DNA of 64,000 nt from Serpens gallinarum (GCF_014836765.1 NZ_JACSQG010000007.1:111965-175964); one strand, 5' to 3'; counted from the stretch's first letter, positions 16,854-25,990 are shown. Program-made: numbers and translations. The notes: generated from the sequence alone by a model not told the origin.

Positions 16854-17780
16854 ATGCGATTCACCCTGCGCCAACTCGAGGTGTTCGTCGCCATTGCCAA
16901 GCAGGAAAGCGTGTCGCGCGCGGCGGAAACCCTCTCTCTTTCGCAATCAGCCGCCAGCAGCTCGCTGAACGAACTGGAGCGTCAATCCGACTGCCAACTG
17001 TTCGAGCGCCATGGCAAGCGCCTGCGACTCAACAGCCTCGGCGAACAACTGCTACCCCAGGCCATGGCCTTGCTTGCCCAGGGTCGTGAAATCGAAAATA
17101 TTCTCAGCGGCCATAGTGATTTTGGCTCACTGGAAGTGGGCGCGACCTTGACCGTGGGCAATTATCTGGCAACTCTGCTGCTTGGTGTTTTCATGCAACG
17201 CCATCCGGAATGCAGAGTGGCGCTGCATGTGCACAACACGGCGCAAATCGTTCACCAGATCGCCCACTATGAGCTTGATCTCGGTCTGATCGAAGGCGAA
17301 TGCCATCACCCGGACATAGAAGTCCAGCCTTGGGTGGAGGATGAACTGGTGGTGTTTTGCGCACCTCAACATCAGCTCGCCACGCGGGGCAAGGTCGGTC
17401 TGGACGAGCTGCGCAATGAAGGCTGGATTCTGCGCGAGAAAGGCTCGGGAACCCGCATGAGATTCGACCAGGCAGTGCGCGGTCATCACGCGCCGCTCAA
17501 TGTTCGCCTGGAGCTGGAGCATACCGAGGCGATCAAACGAGCCGTGGAGTCGGGCCTGGGGATTGGCTGCATTTCGCGCCTGGCCCTGCGCGATGCTTTC
17601 CGGCGCGGCAGCCTGGTTGGCTTGGAGACCCCGGAGCTGGATTTGCGCCGGCAGTTCTGTTTCATCTGGAACAAGCGCAAATACCACAGCGCCGCGATGC
17701 GCGAGTTCATCGATCAGTGTCGAGAGCTGACCGCCAATGTGCGACGCAGTGATGAGATTGTGCTGCCTACCATTGCGTGA
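16854..17780 (+). CDS. finR: LysR-type regulator FinR
   Basis: Transcriptional regulator of 308 residues: an N-terminal winged helix-turn-helix at about 1-60 (VSRAAETLSLSQSAASSSLNELE) and a periplasmic-binding-protein-like effector domain from about 90. Size and divergent placement against fpr match FinR of P. putida, which induces fpr under oxidative stress. The ATG at 16854 is preferred; a TTG two codons earlier is also in frame. It converges with the response regulator gene, with only 22 bp between stops. Confidence 0.88.
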   Translation: MRFTLRQLEVFVAIAKQESVSRAAETLSLSQSAASSSLNELERQSDCQLFERHGKRLRLNSLGEQLLPQAMALLAQGREIENILSGHSDFGSLEVGATLTVGNYLATLLLGVFMQRHPECRVALHVHNTAQIVHQIAHYELDLGLIEGECHHPDIEVQPWVEDELVVFCAPQHQLATRGKVGLDELRNEGWILREKGSGTRMRFDQAVRGHHAPLNVRLELEHTEAIKRAVESGLGIGCISRLALRDAFRRGSLVGLETPELDLRRQFCFIWNKRKYHSAAMREFIDQCRELTANVRRSDEIVLPTIA

Positions 17781-17802
17781 AACACAGGCAATCAGACATT
17801 TC

Positions 17803-18450
17803 CTAGCCCGGCACCGTTTCCAATTGTTGAAGCAGCAGTGCTGCCTGGGTGCGCGTTCGTACGCCCAGCTTGCGGAAAATGGCGGTCACGTGCGCCTTGA
17901 CCGTCGCTTCGGAGACGCTCAGCTCATAGGCAATCTGCTTGTTCAGCAGGCCTTCGCAGACCATGGTCAACACCCGGAATTGCTGCGGTGTCAGGCTCGC
18001 CAGACCCGCACTGGCTTCGCGCTCCTCGGCAGAGACGGCCGGCCCGGCATCTGCCATCTCCGGCCACCAGACATCGCCATCGAGCACGGCCCTGACCGCC
18101 TGTTGAATGGTTTGCAATGAGCTGGATTTGGGAATGAAACCACTGGCGCCAAACTCGCGAGAGCGGCTGACCACGGCGGCTTCCTCCTGCGCAGAGACCA
18201 TCACGACGGGTATTTGTGGGTATTGGCCGCGCAACAGCACCAAGCCGGAAAAGCCATAGGCACCGGGCATGTTCAGGTCGAGCAACACCAGATCCCAATC
18301 GGACTTGATAGCCAGACGCTCCTCCAGCTCCGCGATGCTTGCCGCTTCCACCAGGTTGGCTTCACTGCCCAACCCCTGGCTCAACGCCTGAAGCAACGCA
18401 CTACGAAACAAAGGATGATCGTCAGCAATGAGGATTTCGTAGGCAGCCAT
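17803..18450 (-). CDS. erdR: NarL/FixJ-type response regulator, ErdR-like
   Basis: Protein of 215 residues with an N-terminal receiver domain (acidic pair DD near 9-10, phospho-acceptor Asp in DLVLLDLNMPG at about 55, Lys in FIPKSS) and a C-terminal LuxR-type HTH (LTPQQFRVLTMVCEGLLNKQ onward). It resembles ErdR/CrbR, which with the sensor MxtR/CrbS controls acetate and ethanol metabolism through acs in pseudomonads. No sensor kinase is adjacent, as expected for this orphan regulator. The ATG at 18450 has a CAGGGA ribosome site; the frame open to 18492 lacks one. Confidence 0.75.
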   Translation of the reverse strand: MAAYEILIADDHPLFRSALLQALSQGLGSEANLVEAASIAELEERLAIKSDWDLVLLDLNMPGAYGFSGLVLLRGQYPQIPVVMVSAQEEAAVVSRSREFGASGFIPKSSSLQTIQQAVRAVLDGDVWWPEMADAGPAVSAEEREASAGLASLTPQQFRVLTMVCEGLLNKQIAYELSVSEATVKAHVTAIFRKLGVRTRTQAALLLQQLETVPG

Positions 18451-18573
18451 GAAATGTCCCTGTTTTTTATATGGATCTTGGCAGACAACCAAGGATGACG
18501 AGCTAGATCGGAGTGGTCAAGCGAGATGCTTTACGGCAGAGTTTGCACCTTTTTCCCTGCGAGATGTTCTGCA

Positions 18574-19488
18574 ATGCAAAGCAAAGCCCTACGCGCCGAT
18601 CTGCTGATGTTGATTACCGCAATAATTTGGGGATCGGCCTTTGTTGCCCAGCGGGTCGGCATGGATGCCATCGGCCCGTTCCTGTTTACCGGGTTGCGTT
18701 TTTGCATGGGCGCCCTGGTGCTGTTGCCGCTGATCTGGCGACAGAAAAAAGCCCGCGAGGCACCCACGCCGGGCTTTGCCCATCGCGGCCTGTTGCTGGG
18801 CGGCATGCTGATGGGCATGGCCCTGACCTTGGGCATCAACCTGCAACAAGTTGGCCTGCTGTTTACGACGGTAACCAACTCCGGCTTTATTACTGGCTTG
18901 TACGTGATTGTCGTTCCTCTGCTGGGCTTGTTCATAGGCCAACGTGCCGGGCTAGGAACCTGGCTCGGCGCCTCTCTTGCGGTGGCCGGCATGTTCCTGC
19001 TCAGTGTCGGAGACAACTTCCACGTTGCCTCAGGCGATTGGCTGCAACTGGCCGGTGCGTTTGTCTGGGGCGTGCACGTCTTGGTGGTAGGGTTCTTTGC
19101 CAGTCGCTATGACCCACTACGCCTGGCCTTTCTCCAATTCGTCACGTGCGGGATCATCAGTTTGCTGCTCGCCGTGGCATTCGAACCCATTGCCTGGAGC
19201 GCGATTGTCCAAGCCGCCCCGGCCCTGCTGTACGGTGGTTTTTTTGCCGTGGGCGTCGGTTACACCCTGCAAGTGGTGGCACAGCAACACGCCATTGCCT
19301 CCCATGCGGCGATCATCCTGTCACTGGAAGCAGTCTTCGCGGCCTTTGCCGGCTGGCTGTTCCTGGGTGAAAGCCTGGCGATGAAAGGCTATATCGGCGC
19401 CGCCCTGATGTTCGCCGGGATGTTGCTTGCACAACTGTGGCCTCAAAAAGTAACGCCCCTCGACAAGCCGCAGACGACACAGGCCTAG
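18574..19488 (+). CDS. DMT-superfamily (EamA) transporter
   Basis: Inner-membrane protein of 304 residues with ten predicted helices in two EamA repeats of about 140 residues each, the second closing with AFAGWLFLGESLAMKGYIGA, the typical EamA end motif (GE at the helix boundary). Such proteins export or import amino acids and small metabolites; the substrate cannot be read from sequence. The ATG at 18574 places the first helix at residue 8; an ATG at 18526 would add a cysteine-containing tail without support. Confidence 0.85.
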   Translation: MQSKALRADLLMLITAIIWGSAFVAQRVGMDAIGPFLFTGLRFCMGALVLLPLIWRQKKAREAPTPGFAHRGLLLGGMLMGMALTLGINLQQVGLLFTTVTNSGFITGLYVIVVPLLGLFIGQRAGLGTWLGASLAVAGMFLLSVGDNFHVASGDWLQLAGAFVWGVHVLVVGFFASRYDPLRLAFLQFVTCGIISLLLAVAFEPIAWSAIVQAAPALLYGGFFAVGVGYTLQVVAQQHAIASHAAIILSLEAVFAAFAGWLFLGESLAMKGYIGAALMFAGMLLAQLWPQKVTPLDKPQTTQA

Positions 19489-19506
19489 GATCGAAGTCGT
19501 TGATCG

Positions 19507-19531
19507 GGTGGCCCCCGTTGGGATGGCCACC
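19507..19531. terminator. Possible convergent terminator
   Basis: GGTGGCC and GGCCACC form a 7-bp stem with an 11-nt loop between the converging DMT and tapT genes. No T-tract. Confidence 0.4.
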
Positions 19532-19566
19532 TGCCCCCACGCGGAAAACCTGCCAGTGCACCGCGG

Positions 19567-20274
19567 CTATATAAAAGCCTGCATCTCGCGATGCGACGCG
19601 TTGTTCACGTCCAGCACACGCTTGTGCTTGGCGGCCAGATAATGTTCGGTGAACAGGTCGAAATAGCCACCCAGTGCAGTGGCCGCGGGGGCGTCACCGG
19701 CCAACTCCAGGCACAGCGCCGCCACTTCGGCGGTACACAGATGCTCGGCGCGGGTCGAACGGCGCAATTGATAGCGTGACAGCTGCTCCGGCTGCAAACT
19801 GAGCACCGGCAAGCCGTCCAGATACGGACTTTTGCGAAACATCTTGCGCGCCTCGGTCCAGGTGGCGTCCAGCAGGATGAACAATGGCCGCTTGCCAGGC
19901 TGCACCGCTACCTGCTGCACCACGCGTTCAGGCGCGGCGTATTCGCCCGGAAAAACCACATAAGGCTGCCACTGCGAATCGTCCAGCAATGCCAGCAAAC
20001 GTTCATCAACGTCGGTACGCGACCAACCGAAGGCGTGAGTATCGGGCACCACATCGGCAATCAGCCAACCGGTATTGCTGGGCTTGAGCGCCTCGATGTC
20101 ATGCATCAGCAGGCACATGCCGGACTCGGCTGTCACGGTCGGTCGCCAGGCGCACAGGCAATAGCGAGGAATGACCCGGCACGCGGGGCAACGTTCGGCA
20201 CGCGAACCACGGGCAATGAAAGGCTTGAGGCTACGCGCCAGGCGCTCGGCGCGCAGTCGGGCTACAGCATGCAT
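19567..20274 (-). CDS. tapT: tRNA-uridine aminocarboxypropyltransferase (DTW domain)
   Basis: Protein of 235 residues of the DTW family. It has an N-terminal zinc site (CPACRVIPRYCLC at about 29-41), the motif DATW (about 141-144) and the family block RRSTRAEHLCTAEVAAL. E. coli TapT/YfiP makes acp3U at position 47 of several tRNAs using SAM, and this is a clear member by motif order and length. It has its own promoter region upstream, divergent from the QSregVF gene. Confidence 0.88.
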   Translation of the reverse strand: MHAVARLRAERLARSLKPFIARGSRAERCPACRVIPRYCLCAWRPTVTAESGMCLLMHDIEALKPSNTGWLIADVVPDTHAFGWSRTDVDERLLALLDDSQWQPYVVFPGEYAAPERVVQQVAVQPGKRPLFILLDATWTEARKMFRKSPYLDGLPVLSLQPEQLSRYQLRRSTRAEHLCTAEVAALCLELAGDAPAATALGGYFDLFTEHYLAAKHKRVLDVNNASHREMQAFI

Positions 20275-20381
20275 GGGTAAGTCAGTGATAACTCAAGGGC
20301 GGCCAGTTTAACAGATGCGGGCTACACGCCTCGAACACCCTCGTCGACGACAGGTCAAAGCAGTTTTAGAGGGAACGTTGG

Positions 20382-20774
20382 ATGTCACGCTTACTTGCCA
20401 TGTTGTTGTGCTTCGCCATGCCTTGGGCGCAGGCAGAATCCTTGAGAAGCGAACAATTGAGTCGCGACCTGCAGCGCATCGCCCGAGAAAGCAGTGTCGG
20501 CACACCGCGGGCCATCAATGCCGATCTGCTTGACCGCGGATTCAGCGTAGAAGGCCACGAACTCATCAATCACCTGGGCGTGCAGCCTCGCCACGCAGAA
20601 GAAATGCGCCGCAATCCCGAAGCGGTACGCGAGCAGCTATCCCAAAGCGTGTGCAACAACGCAGGCTTCAAGCGGCTACTAGACCAGGGCGCTACCCTGC
20701 GTTACCAATTCACGGAATACCCCAACGGCGAGCCGATCAGCAGTCAGCGTTTTCAGGCAACAGACTGCCCCTAG
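20382..20774 (+). CDS. Putative quorum-sensing-regulated virulence factor family protein
   Basis: Exported protein of 130 residues: signal peptide ending WAQAES, then SLRSEQLSRDLQRIARESSVGT, a block I recognise from the P. aeruginosa QSregVF-family protein (PA3611, of known structure). Two cysteines (SVCNN and TDCP) could form a disulphide. In P. aeruginosa the gene is reported as quorum-regulated; its activity is unknown. The ribosome site AGAGGGA precedes the ATG. It converges with the phosphoketolase gene. Confidence 0.8.
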   Translation: MSRLLAMLLCFAMPWAQAESLRSEQLSRDLQRIARESSVGTPRAINADLLDRGFSVEGHELINHLGVQPRHAEEMRRNPEAVREQLSQSVCNNAGFKRLLDQGATLRYQFTEYPNGEPISSQRFQATDCP

Positions 20775-20793
20775 GCGCCGTCACGTCAACAAA

Positions 20794-20826
20794 AAGCATC
20801 GCTGCCCTGGCAAGGCCGCGATGCTT
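20794..20826 (-). terminator. Terminator after the phosphoketolase gene
   Basis: AAGCATCGC and GCGATGCTT form a 9-bp stem with a structured 15-nt loop. On the minus strand it is followed by TTTTTG, so it ends the phosphoketolase transcript. Confidence 0.72.
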
Positions 20827-20842
20827 GCTTGCGCCAGAACAC

Positions 20843-23245
20843 TCAGCGCAGTACCTGCGGATCCCCTTTACCGGCCACGGCAGCGGCTTCATCAAGCGTC
20901 AGCAACGCGGTGCGCGGCACGTCCATGATGCGCGCACAGGCTGCTAGCACGTTGGCCCAAGTGGAACGGTTTGCAAACAGCATGCCCTTGTCATCGAAGG
21001 TGCCGCCCCGGTTACGATAGCCGAGCACTCCGCTAAGACGCGCATCTGGCAGAATCGGCCAGAGCACGCCGCGCGCGACTTCGGGGCGCATGTGGGTGAG
21101 TAACACACGCCTTTCATAATGGTCGGGAAACAGCCGCCCCACCGTGGCTTCGTCAGCTACGGTTTCCATCTCCCACTGGTCACGGGGGGCGCGGAAGCGG
21201 CCCGGCTCCTGAAGATACACCAGCCGATAACCACAACCGGCGTCCTTGAGGCGCTGGCAGGCGCGGCGCATTTCTTCGAGCTGATAACTGCCGTTGGCAA
21301 TCAGCAGCAGCGGATCGACCCCGCCAACCTCCTCGACCACAATGGCACCATCACGTGCCAGCTGTTCGGCCTGGGCCTGATCGAAGTACACCGGGCGCTC
21401 GCGCTTGGGAATGACCATGCAGGCCAATTGGCCACGGGATTGATAGATTATGGGTAGCAGCGCCAGCGCGCTGTTGTGATCGGCAGGAAACACTACCCGT
21501 ACCATATCGCTCATTTCACCCAGCAAAGCCTCGCAGAACGTCGTGTCCTGGTGCGACTGCTGATTCTTGCCGTTCTCCCAGGTGTGCGACGTGGCCACCA
21601 CGGGAAAGCCCAGCCAGCCGGCGGGGCGTCCAACCTCTTTTTGCTGGCGTGCATAGATGATCGTCTGGCGCACCGCGCCCAGCATCTTCACGCAAAAGGC
21701 TTCATAACTGGCCACCAGATTCAATCCACCCTGGTTGGCCAGGCAGGCCGAGACCACGGCTTCCTCGTTGAGGGCGGTGATGATCTTGCCATCCACCGCT
21801 TCACGTTCGTTTTCCGGCTCACTGACTCGGTGTTTTAGTGCTTTCAGTACCCCGCCCAGGCGATTGCTGGCCAACTCATCGGGATTACCGACCCGGGGGC
21901 GCAACTCGGGATTGGCAGCGCTGAGTTCGACGAAGAAACGGTCCAGCGCGGCCATGGGTGAGCACGAGTCCGCCCGGTAGTGCAACGCCGGCAAACGCGG
22001 CGCCGGCGGATGGCGCAAGGCCAGGGCATGATCGCGCTCCAGCGGGCGCTCGCCACGTGAACTGAACAGCGTGCGCACGGCGGACAATTCTTCCGGGGCC
22101 ACCCACAGCGGCGTGACATGCGTGTTGAACAATGCGCGGGCCTCGTCATCAAGGGAGGGGTTTCCGGGTAACGGCAGGTTGTGCGCGGCATTGCTGTCGT
22201 CGCCATAAAAGCCGAAGCCCTTGGTGGTCTCGGCAATGGCGTAGGGGATCGGCAGCGGATAGTGCAGGATGCCGTGATTCTTCTCATCCACCCGGCGGGC
22301 CAGTCGCTGCTCCATTTCCCACAGCGTGGTCACGAACGCGGCGGGATCGCGACCATCGAAGAGGATCGGGTCGAAGCCACAGTGACGCAGATGCTCGGCG
22401 AATCCCTTCAGGCCTTCGAGGGTGCCCAGTTCGGTGCGCTGCTCGATGCGCCGTCCGTTGGCGATCATCACCGGTAACGCCGTGCCGCAATCCTCGGCAC
22501 GCCACCAGCGGGGAATCCAGTCGCTGCCCCGCTGCTCTTCAGCTGCACCGTCGGAAAGGAAGGCCACCAAGGTTTCACCCGGTAACGGCATGTGGGCATA
22601 TTGCAGCTCGGCAAACCCAAGATAGCCGCCCTCGGCAATGCCCCCTGCGGTGTGCGGATTGACATGGCTACCCAACGGCACGCCGGCTGTACCATCAGGC
22701 GCCTGGGCGTAACTGTAGAAATCGCTCACCAGATGACTCAGCCCCTGCTCGTCGAAGCGATAACGCGCCGCCTGCTCAGGATGCTGGTTGGCGGTCAGCA
22801 CGTTAAGCGCCTCGATCGCCGCCACGCAATGCCCCTGCCCCATCAACCAGCCGCGGGTCGTACCGGTCAACGCGTTCAGCGCCAGGTAACCGGCATAGCC
22901 CGGCACCATATTCAACGCCCCCCCGGTATGACCTTCCGGCTGGGCCTTGAAATCTTCGGCCTGCAACGGTGCCCCATCCAGACGTACACGACGCGCGTAC
23001 GTCATGTGCACAACCAACCACAGACCCGCGGCGGTCAGCCGGTCGAGCCCCTGCAGCAGGCGATAGACACTGGCCAGGTCCTGGTGGAGTCCCGCTTGCA
23101 CCAACTGATGCGCCATGCGAAATACTGCCGCGCGTGTTTCATCAGCATGTTGAAGGGGGCCGTATCCTTCGCTCCATCGGGCAAAGTCCGGCTCACGGCG
23201 AGCATGCTCAGCCAGTTCGGAGGGACTCGGCAGGATTTGATGCAT
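20843..23245 (-). CDS. Phosphoketolase-family protein
   Basis: Thiamine-diphosphate enzyme of 800 residues in the xylulose-5-P/fructose-6-P phosphoketolase family, which cleaves a sugar phosphate to acetyl phosphate plus an aldose phosphate. Seen: GHTGGALNMVPGY (about 106-118), MGQGHCVAA, the ThDP motif region LSDGAAEEQRG, SHTWENGKNQQSHQDTT in the middle domain, and the C-terminal YRNRGGTFDD. The ThDP motif departs from the usual GDGEAETGP, so this is a divergent branch and its exact substrate is uncertain. An Anr/FNR-type box with a matching -10 lies upstream, pointing to induction under low oxygen. Confidence 0.85.
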   Translation of the reverse strand: MHQILPSPSELAEHARREPDFARWSEGYGPLQHADETRAAVFRMAHQLVQAGLHQDLASVYRLLQGLDRLTAAGLWLVVHMTYARRVRLDGAPLQAEDFKAQPEGHTGGALNMVPGYAGYLALNALTGTTRGWLMGQGHCVAAIEALNVLTANQHPEQAARYRFDEQGLSHLVSDFYSYAQAPDGTAGVPLGSHVNPHTAGGIAEGGYLGFAELQYAHMPLPGETLVAFLSDGAAEEQRGSDWIPRWWRAEDCGTALPVMIANGRRIEQRTELGTLEGLKGFAEHLRHCGFDPILFDGRDPAAFVTTLWEMEQRLARRVDEKNHGILHYPLPIPYAIAETTKGFGFYGDDSNAAHNLPLPGNPSLDDEARALFNTHVTPLWVAPEELSAVRTLFSSRGERPLERDHALALRHPPAPRLPALHYRADSCSPMAALDRFFVELSAANPELRPRVGNPDELASNRLGGVLKALKHRVSEPENEREAVDGKIITALNEEAVVSACLANQGGLNLVASYEAFCVKMLGAVRQTIIYARQQKEVGRPAGWLGFPVVATSHTWENGKNQQSHQDTTFCEALLGEMSDMVRVVFPADHNSALALLPIIYQSRGQLACMVIPKRERPVYFDQAQAEQLARDGAIVVEEVGGVDPLLLIANGSYQLEEMRRACQRLKDAGCGYRLVYLQEPGRFRAPRDQWEMETVADEATVGRLFPDHYERRVLLTHMRPEVARGVLWPILPDARLSGVLGYRNRGGTFDDKGMLFANRSTWANVLAACARIMDVPRTALLTLDEAAAVAGKGDPQVLR

Positions 23246-23278
23246 GGTGTGGGCTCCGTCGCGACAAGTGTTTCGACA

Positions 23279-23284
23279 AGTCTA
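23279..23284 (-). promoter_or_regulatory. Candidate -10 of the phosphoketolase promoter
   Basis: TAGACT on the minus strand, 4 of 6 matches to TATAAT, placed so that the Anr-type box would be centred at about -41.5. Confidence 0.5.
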
Positions 23285-23306
23285 GGCAGACAGCCAGCCA
23301 AGGGAT

Positions 23307-23320
23307 CTGATATGTATCAA
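23307..23320. promoter_or_regulatory. Anr/FNR-type binding site
   Basis: CTGATATGTATCAA matches the Anr/FNR consensus TTGAT-N4-ATCAA at nine of ten positions. It is centred 68 bp from both the phosphoketolase and the MBL RNase start codons, so it could serve either direction; the minus-strand promoter has the better -10. Confidence 0.7.
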
Positions 23321-23380
23321 GACAGCGTGACGCCGATCGGCTCAGACTGTTTTTAACGACAGGACGTGGGATTGCAAACT

Positions 23381-24784
23381 ATGGCTTTACTCAGCTTCCT
23401 TGGCGCCATCCAGCAGGTCACGGGTTCTTGCTACCTGATCGAAACCCATGACGGCATAAAGGTTCTTCTGGATTGCGGCCTGCACCAAGGCCGTCGTGAA
23501 GAAGAAAACCGCAACCGTCTGCCTTTCGCCTTCGATCCAGCACGCATCGACGCCGTCGTGGTGTCCCACGCGCATATTGACCACAGCGGCCTGCTGCCGC
23601 GCCTGGTCAGCTCCGGTTACCGCGGCCCGATCTACGCTACCGAAGCCAGCTGTGAACTGATGGATCTGATGCTGCAGGATGCCGCGCACCTTCAGGAAAA
23701 GGACGCCGAGTGGGAAAACCGCTGGCGGGCACGGCGCGGCAAGCCGCTGATCAAACCCTTGTATACGCGTGCCGATGCCGAACAGGCGGTGAGCCAGTTC
23801 CAGCCCGTTGCTTACAGCCAGGCAGTCAAGGTCGCGCAAGGCGTGCTCGCTACCCTGCATGACGCCGGGCACATCCTCGGTTCGGCCATCGTTCAGCTGG
23901 ATGTGCATGACCATGGCCGCACTCGTCGCCTGGTATTTTCCGGAGACCTCGGTAACGACTGCTCGCCTCTGATGCGCAACCCCAGCGTGCTTGAAGAAGC
24001 CGACGTGTTGCTGCTCGAATCCACTTATGGGGACCGTGATCACCGCTGCGCCGCAGACACCCTGGAGGAGTTCGCGCAGATCCTGGCAGCCGCTCAACGT
24101 GACGGCGGCAACGTGCTGATCCCTTCTTTCGCCGTGGGTCGGGCCCAGGACCTGATCTACTACCTCGGGCGCTTTTACCACGAGGGGAGCCTGCCCCAGC
24201 AGGCGGTCTTCCTCGACAGCCCAATGGCAATCCGCGCCACGGATATCTACAACCGCTACCTGGATCACCTTGACCCACTCGAGCGCCAGCAGTTAAGCGG
24301 ACGAGACCTCCACAAGCTGAACGATCTGCTGCCAATCCTGCGCACCACGCCGAGCGCCGAAGAGTCCATGGCGATCAACCGCACCACCCACAGCGCAATC
24401 ATTATCGCCGGCAGCGGCATGTGTACGGGCGGGCGTATTCTCCATCACTTCAAGCACAACCTCTGGCGCCCGGAATGCCACGTGGTCATTCCCGGCTTCC
24501 AGAGTAAGGGCACGCTGGGTCGCGCTATCATCGACGGTGCCTCGAGCGTACGACTGTTCCATCAACAGATTGCCGTAAAGGCCCAAATCCATACACTGGG
24601 TGGATTTTCCGCCCATGCAGGCCAATCACAATTGCTCGACTGGGCGTCCAATTTCAAATCCCGACCCGAGCTTTACCTGGTACACGGCGAGCGGGAAAAG
24701 ATGCTGGCTCTGCAGACAGGTCTGCGTGCTCGACTGAACTGGGAAGCCATTATTCCCGAAGCAGGCGAGCGCATCGCGTTATAA
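23381..24784 (+). CDS. MBL-fold RNase-like protein (beta-CASP)
   Basis: Metallo-beta-lactamase-fold hydrolase of 467 residues with beta-CASP insertion and C-terminal RNA-specificity (KH-like/RMMBL) domain, the architecture of CPSF73/RNase J-like nucleases. Zinc ligands: HAHIDH at 63-68, H in DAGHILGS, D in FSGDLG, and a late H in GFSAHAG. The SGMCTGGRILHHF block belongs to the beta-CASP region. It is expected to cut RNA in the cytoplasm. It is divergent from the phosphoketolase gene and 46 bp upstream of the LOG gene. The ATG at 23381 is preferred over a GTG at 23366. Confidence 0.9.
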   Translation: MALLSFLGAIQQVTGSCYLIETHDGIKVLLDCGLHQGRREEENRNRLPFAFDPARIDAVVVSHAHIDHSGLLPRLVSSGYRGPIYATEASCELMDLMLQDAAHLQEKDAEWENRWRARRGKPLIKPLYTRADAEQAVSQFQPVAYSQAVKVAQGVLATLHDAGHILGSAIVQLDVHDHGRTRRLVFSGDLGNDCSPLMRNPSVLEEADVLLLESTYGDRDHRCAADTLEEFAQILAAAQRDGGNVLIPSFAVGRAQDLIYYLGRFYHEGSLPQQAVFLDSPMAIRATDIYNRYLDHLDPLERQQLSGRDLHKLNDLLPILRTTPSAEESMAINRTTHSAIIIAGSGMCTGGRILHHFKHNLWRPECHVVIPGFQSKGTLGRAIIDGASSVRLFHQQIAVKAQIHTLGGFSAHAGQSQLLDWASNFKSRPELYLVHGEREKMLALQTGLRARLNWEAIIPEAGERIAL

Positions 24785-24830
24785 CCAAACATGGAAAAAC
24801 CATCGTAAAACGATTACCCGGAGACGCTGC

Positions 24831-25904
24831 ATGCCTTTTGAATCGGACGATTATCTGTCCCGTCATTTCCAGACCAGCGGTATCGACCTGACATCCAAGG
24901 TCGATGAGATCGCTCGCCTCGTAGTGCCTGAGTCCAGCCCCAACCAGCCGTTGTACCGCGAAATGCTCACCACCGTGATCCGCATGGCCCAAGCCGACCG
25001 CAACCGCTGGGACGCCAAAATCATGCTACAGACCTTGCGTGAGATGGAACGCGCCTTCAGCACACTCGAAAAATTCAAGCGCCGGCGCAAGGTGACCGTC
25101 TTTGGCTCGGCACGTACGCCCATCGATCATCCGCTGTATAAATTGTCCGTCGAGCTCGGCGCGACCCTGGCCCGTTACGACCTGATGGTCATCACCGGCG
25201 CGGGCGGCGGTATCATGGCCGCAGCCCACGAAGGTGCCGGACAGGAAAACAGCCTGGGCTTCAACATCACCCTGCCCTTCGAACAGCATGCCAACCCTAC
25301 GGTGGAAGGCACTGAGCACCTGCTGCCGTTCCACTTCTTCTTCATTCGCAAGCTGTTCTTCGTCAAGGAAGCGGATGCGCTGGTGCTGTGCCCGGGCGGT
25401 TTCGGCACGCTGGATGAAGCACTGGAAGTCCTGACCCTGATCCAGACGGGCAAAAGCCCGCTGGTGCCGGTGGTTCTACTCGACGAGCCCGGTGGCAGCT
25501 ATTGGCACGACGCGTTGCACTTCATGAGCAAACAGCTGGTGGAAAACCGCTACATCCTGCCCAGCGACATGCACCTGATGCGTCTGGCCCACAGCGCCGA
25601 GGAAGCGGCCGCCGAAATTGCCCAGTTCTACCGCAACTTCCACTCCAGTCGCTGGCTGAAGGAGTATTTCATCGTTCGCCTCAACCATGCCCTCAGCGAA
25701 CCGGCCCTTGCAACCTTGCACAGCGACTATGCCGACCTGTGCCTGAGTGGCGGTTTTGAGCAGCAACTTGGTTGCGGTACGGAGCAGGATGACCCCGAGC
25801 TCAGCCATCTGCCGCGCCTGACCTTCATCTTCAACGGCCGCGATCACGGTCGTCTGCGCGAAATGTTCGATTTCATCAACTTGCCGGAAAACTGGGCTAA
25901 GTAA
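24831..25904 (+). CDS. LOG-family protein (YgdH-like)
   Basis: Protein of 357 residues with the lysine-decarboxylase-like Rossmann fold: GAGGGIMAAAHEGAG and the signature PGGFGTLDE at 188-196, the catalytic motif of LOG nucleotide phosphoribohydrolases. It is longer than plant-type LOG (about 200) because of an N-terminal helical region of about 80 residues and a C-terminal extension, so it is closer to the PpnN/YgdH type that cleaves nucleoside monophosphates. The ribosome site CCGGAG precedes the ATG. It likely shares a transcript with the MBL RNase gene. Confidence 0.82.
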   Translation: MPFESDDYLSRHFQTSGIDLTSKVDEIARLVVPESSPNQPLYREMLTTVIRMAQADRNRWDAKIMLQTLREMERAFSTLEKFKRRRKVTVFGSARTPIDHPLYKLSVELGATLARYDLMVITGAGGGIMAAAHEGAGQENSLGFNITLPFEQHANPTVEGTEHLLPFHFFFIRKLFFVKEADALVLCPGGFGTLDEALEVLTLIQTGKSPLVPVVLLDEPGGSYWHDALHFMSKQLVENRYILPSDMHLMRLAHSAEEAAAEIAQFYRNFHSSRWLKEYFIVRLNHALSEPALATLHSDYADLCLSGGFEQQLGCGTEQDDPELSHLPRLTFIFNGRDHGRLREMFDFINLPENWAK

Positions 25905-25915
25905 CGCAACTGAGG

Positions 25916-25944
25916 CCACAACCCCTCGCCAAGAGGGGTTGTGG
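25916..25944 (+). terminator. Strong hairpin after the LOG gene
   Basis: A perfect 12-bp stem CCACAACCCCTC / GAGGGGTTGTGG with a 5-nt loop, 11 bp beyond the stop. It has no T-tract, so it may protect the 3' end or need a factor to terminate. Confidence 0.6.
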
Positions 25945-25990
25945 CGAACGCGGTGGAACGCTTCGCATGAATGCGCCCTGGTGACAGCCT

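Noticed and set aside
23346..23360. Partial second copy of the pagL element (shared CTGTTTTTAACGAC)
   Set aside because: Only 14 bases match and the flanking bases diverge at once; chance or a shared T-rich promoter segment is enough.
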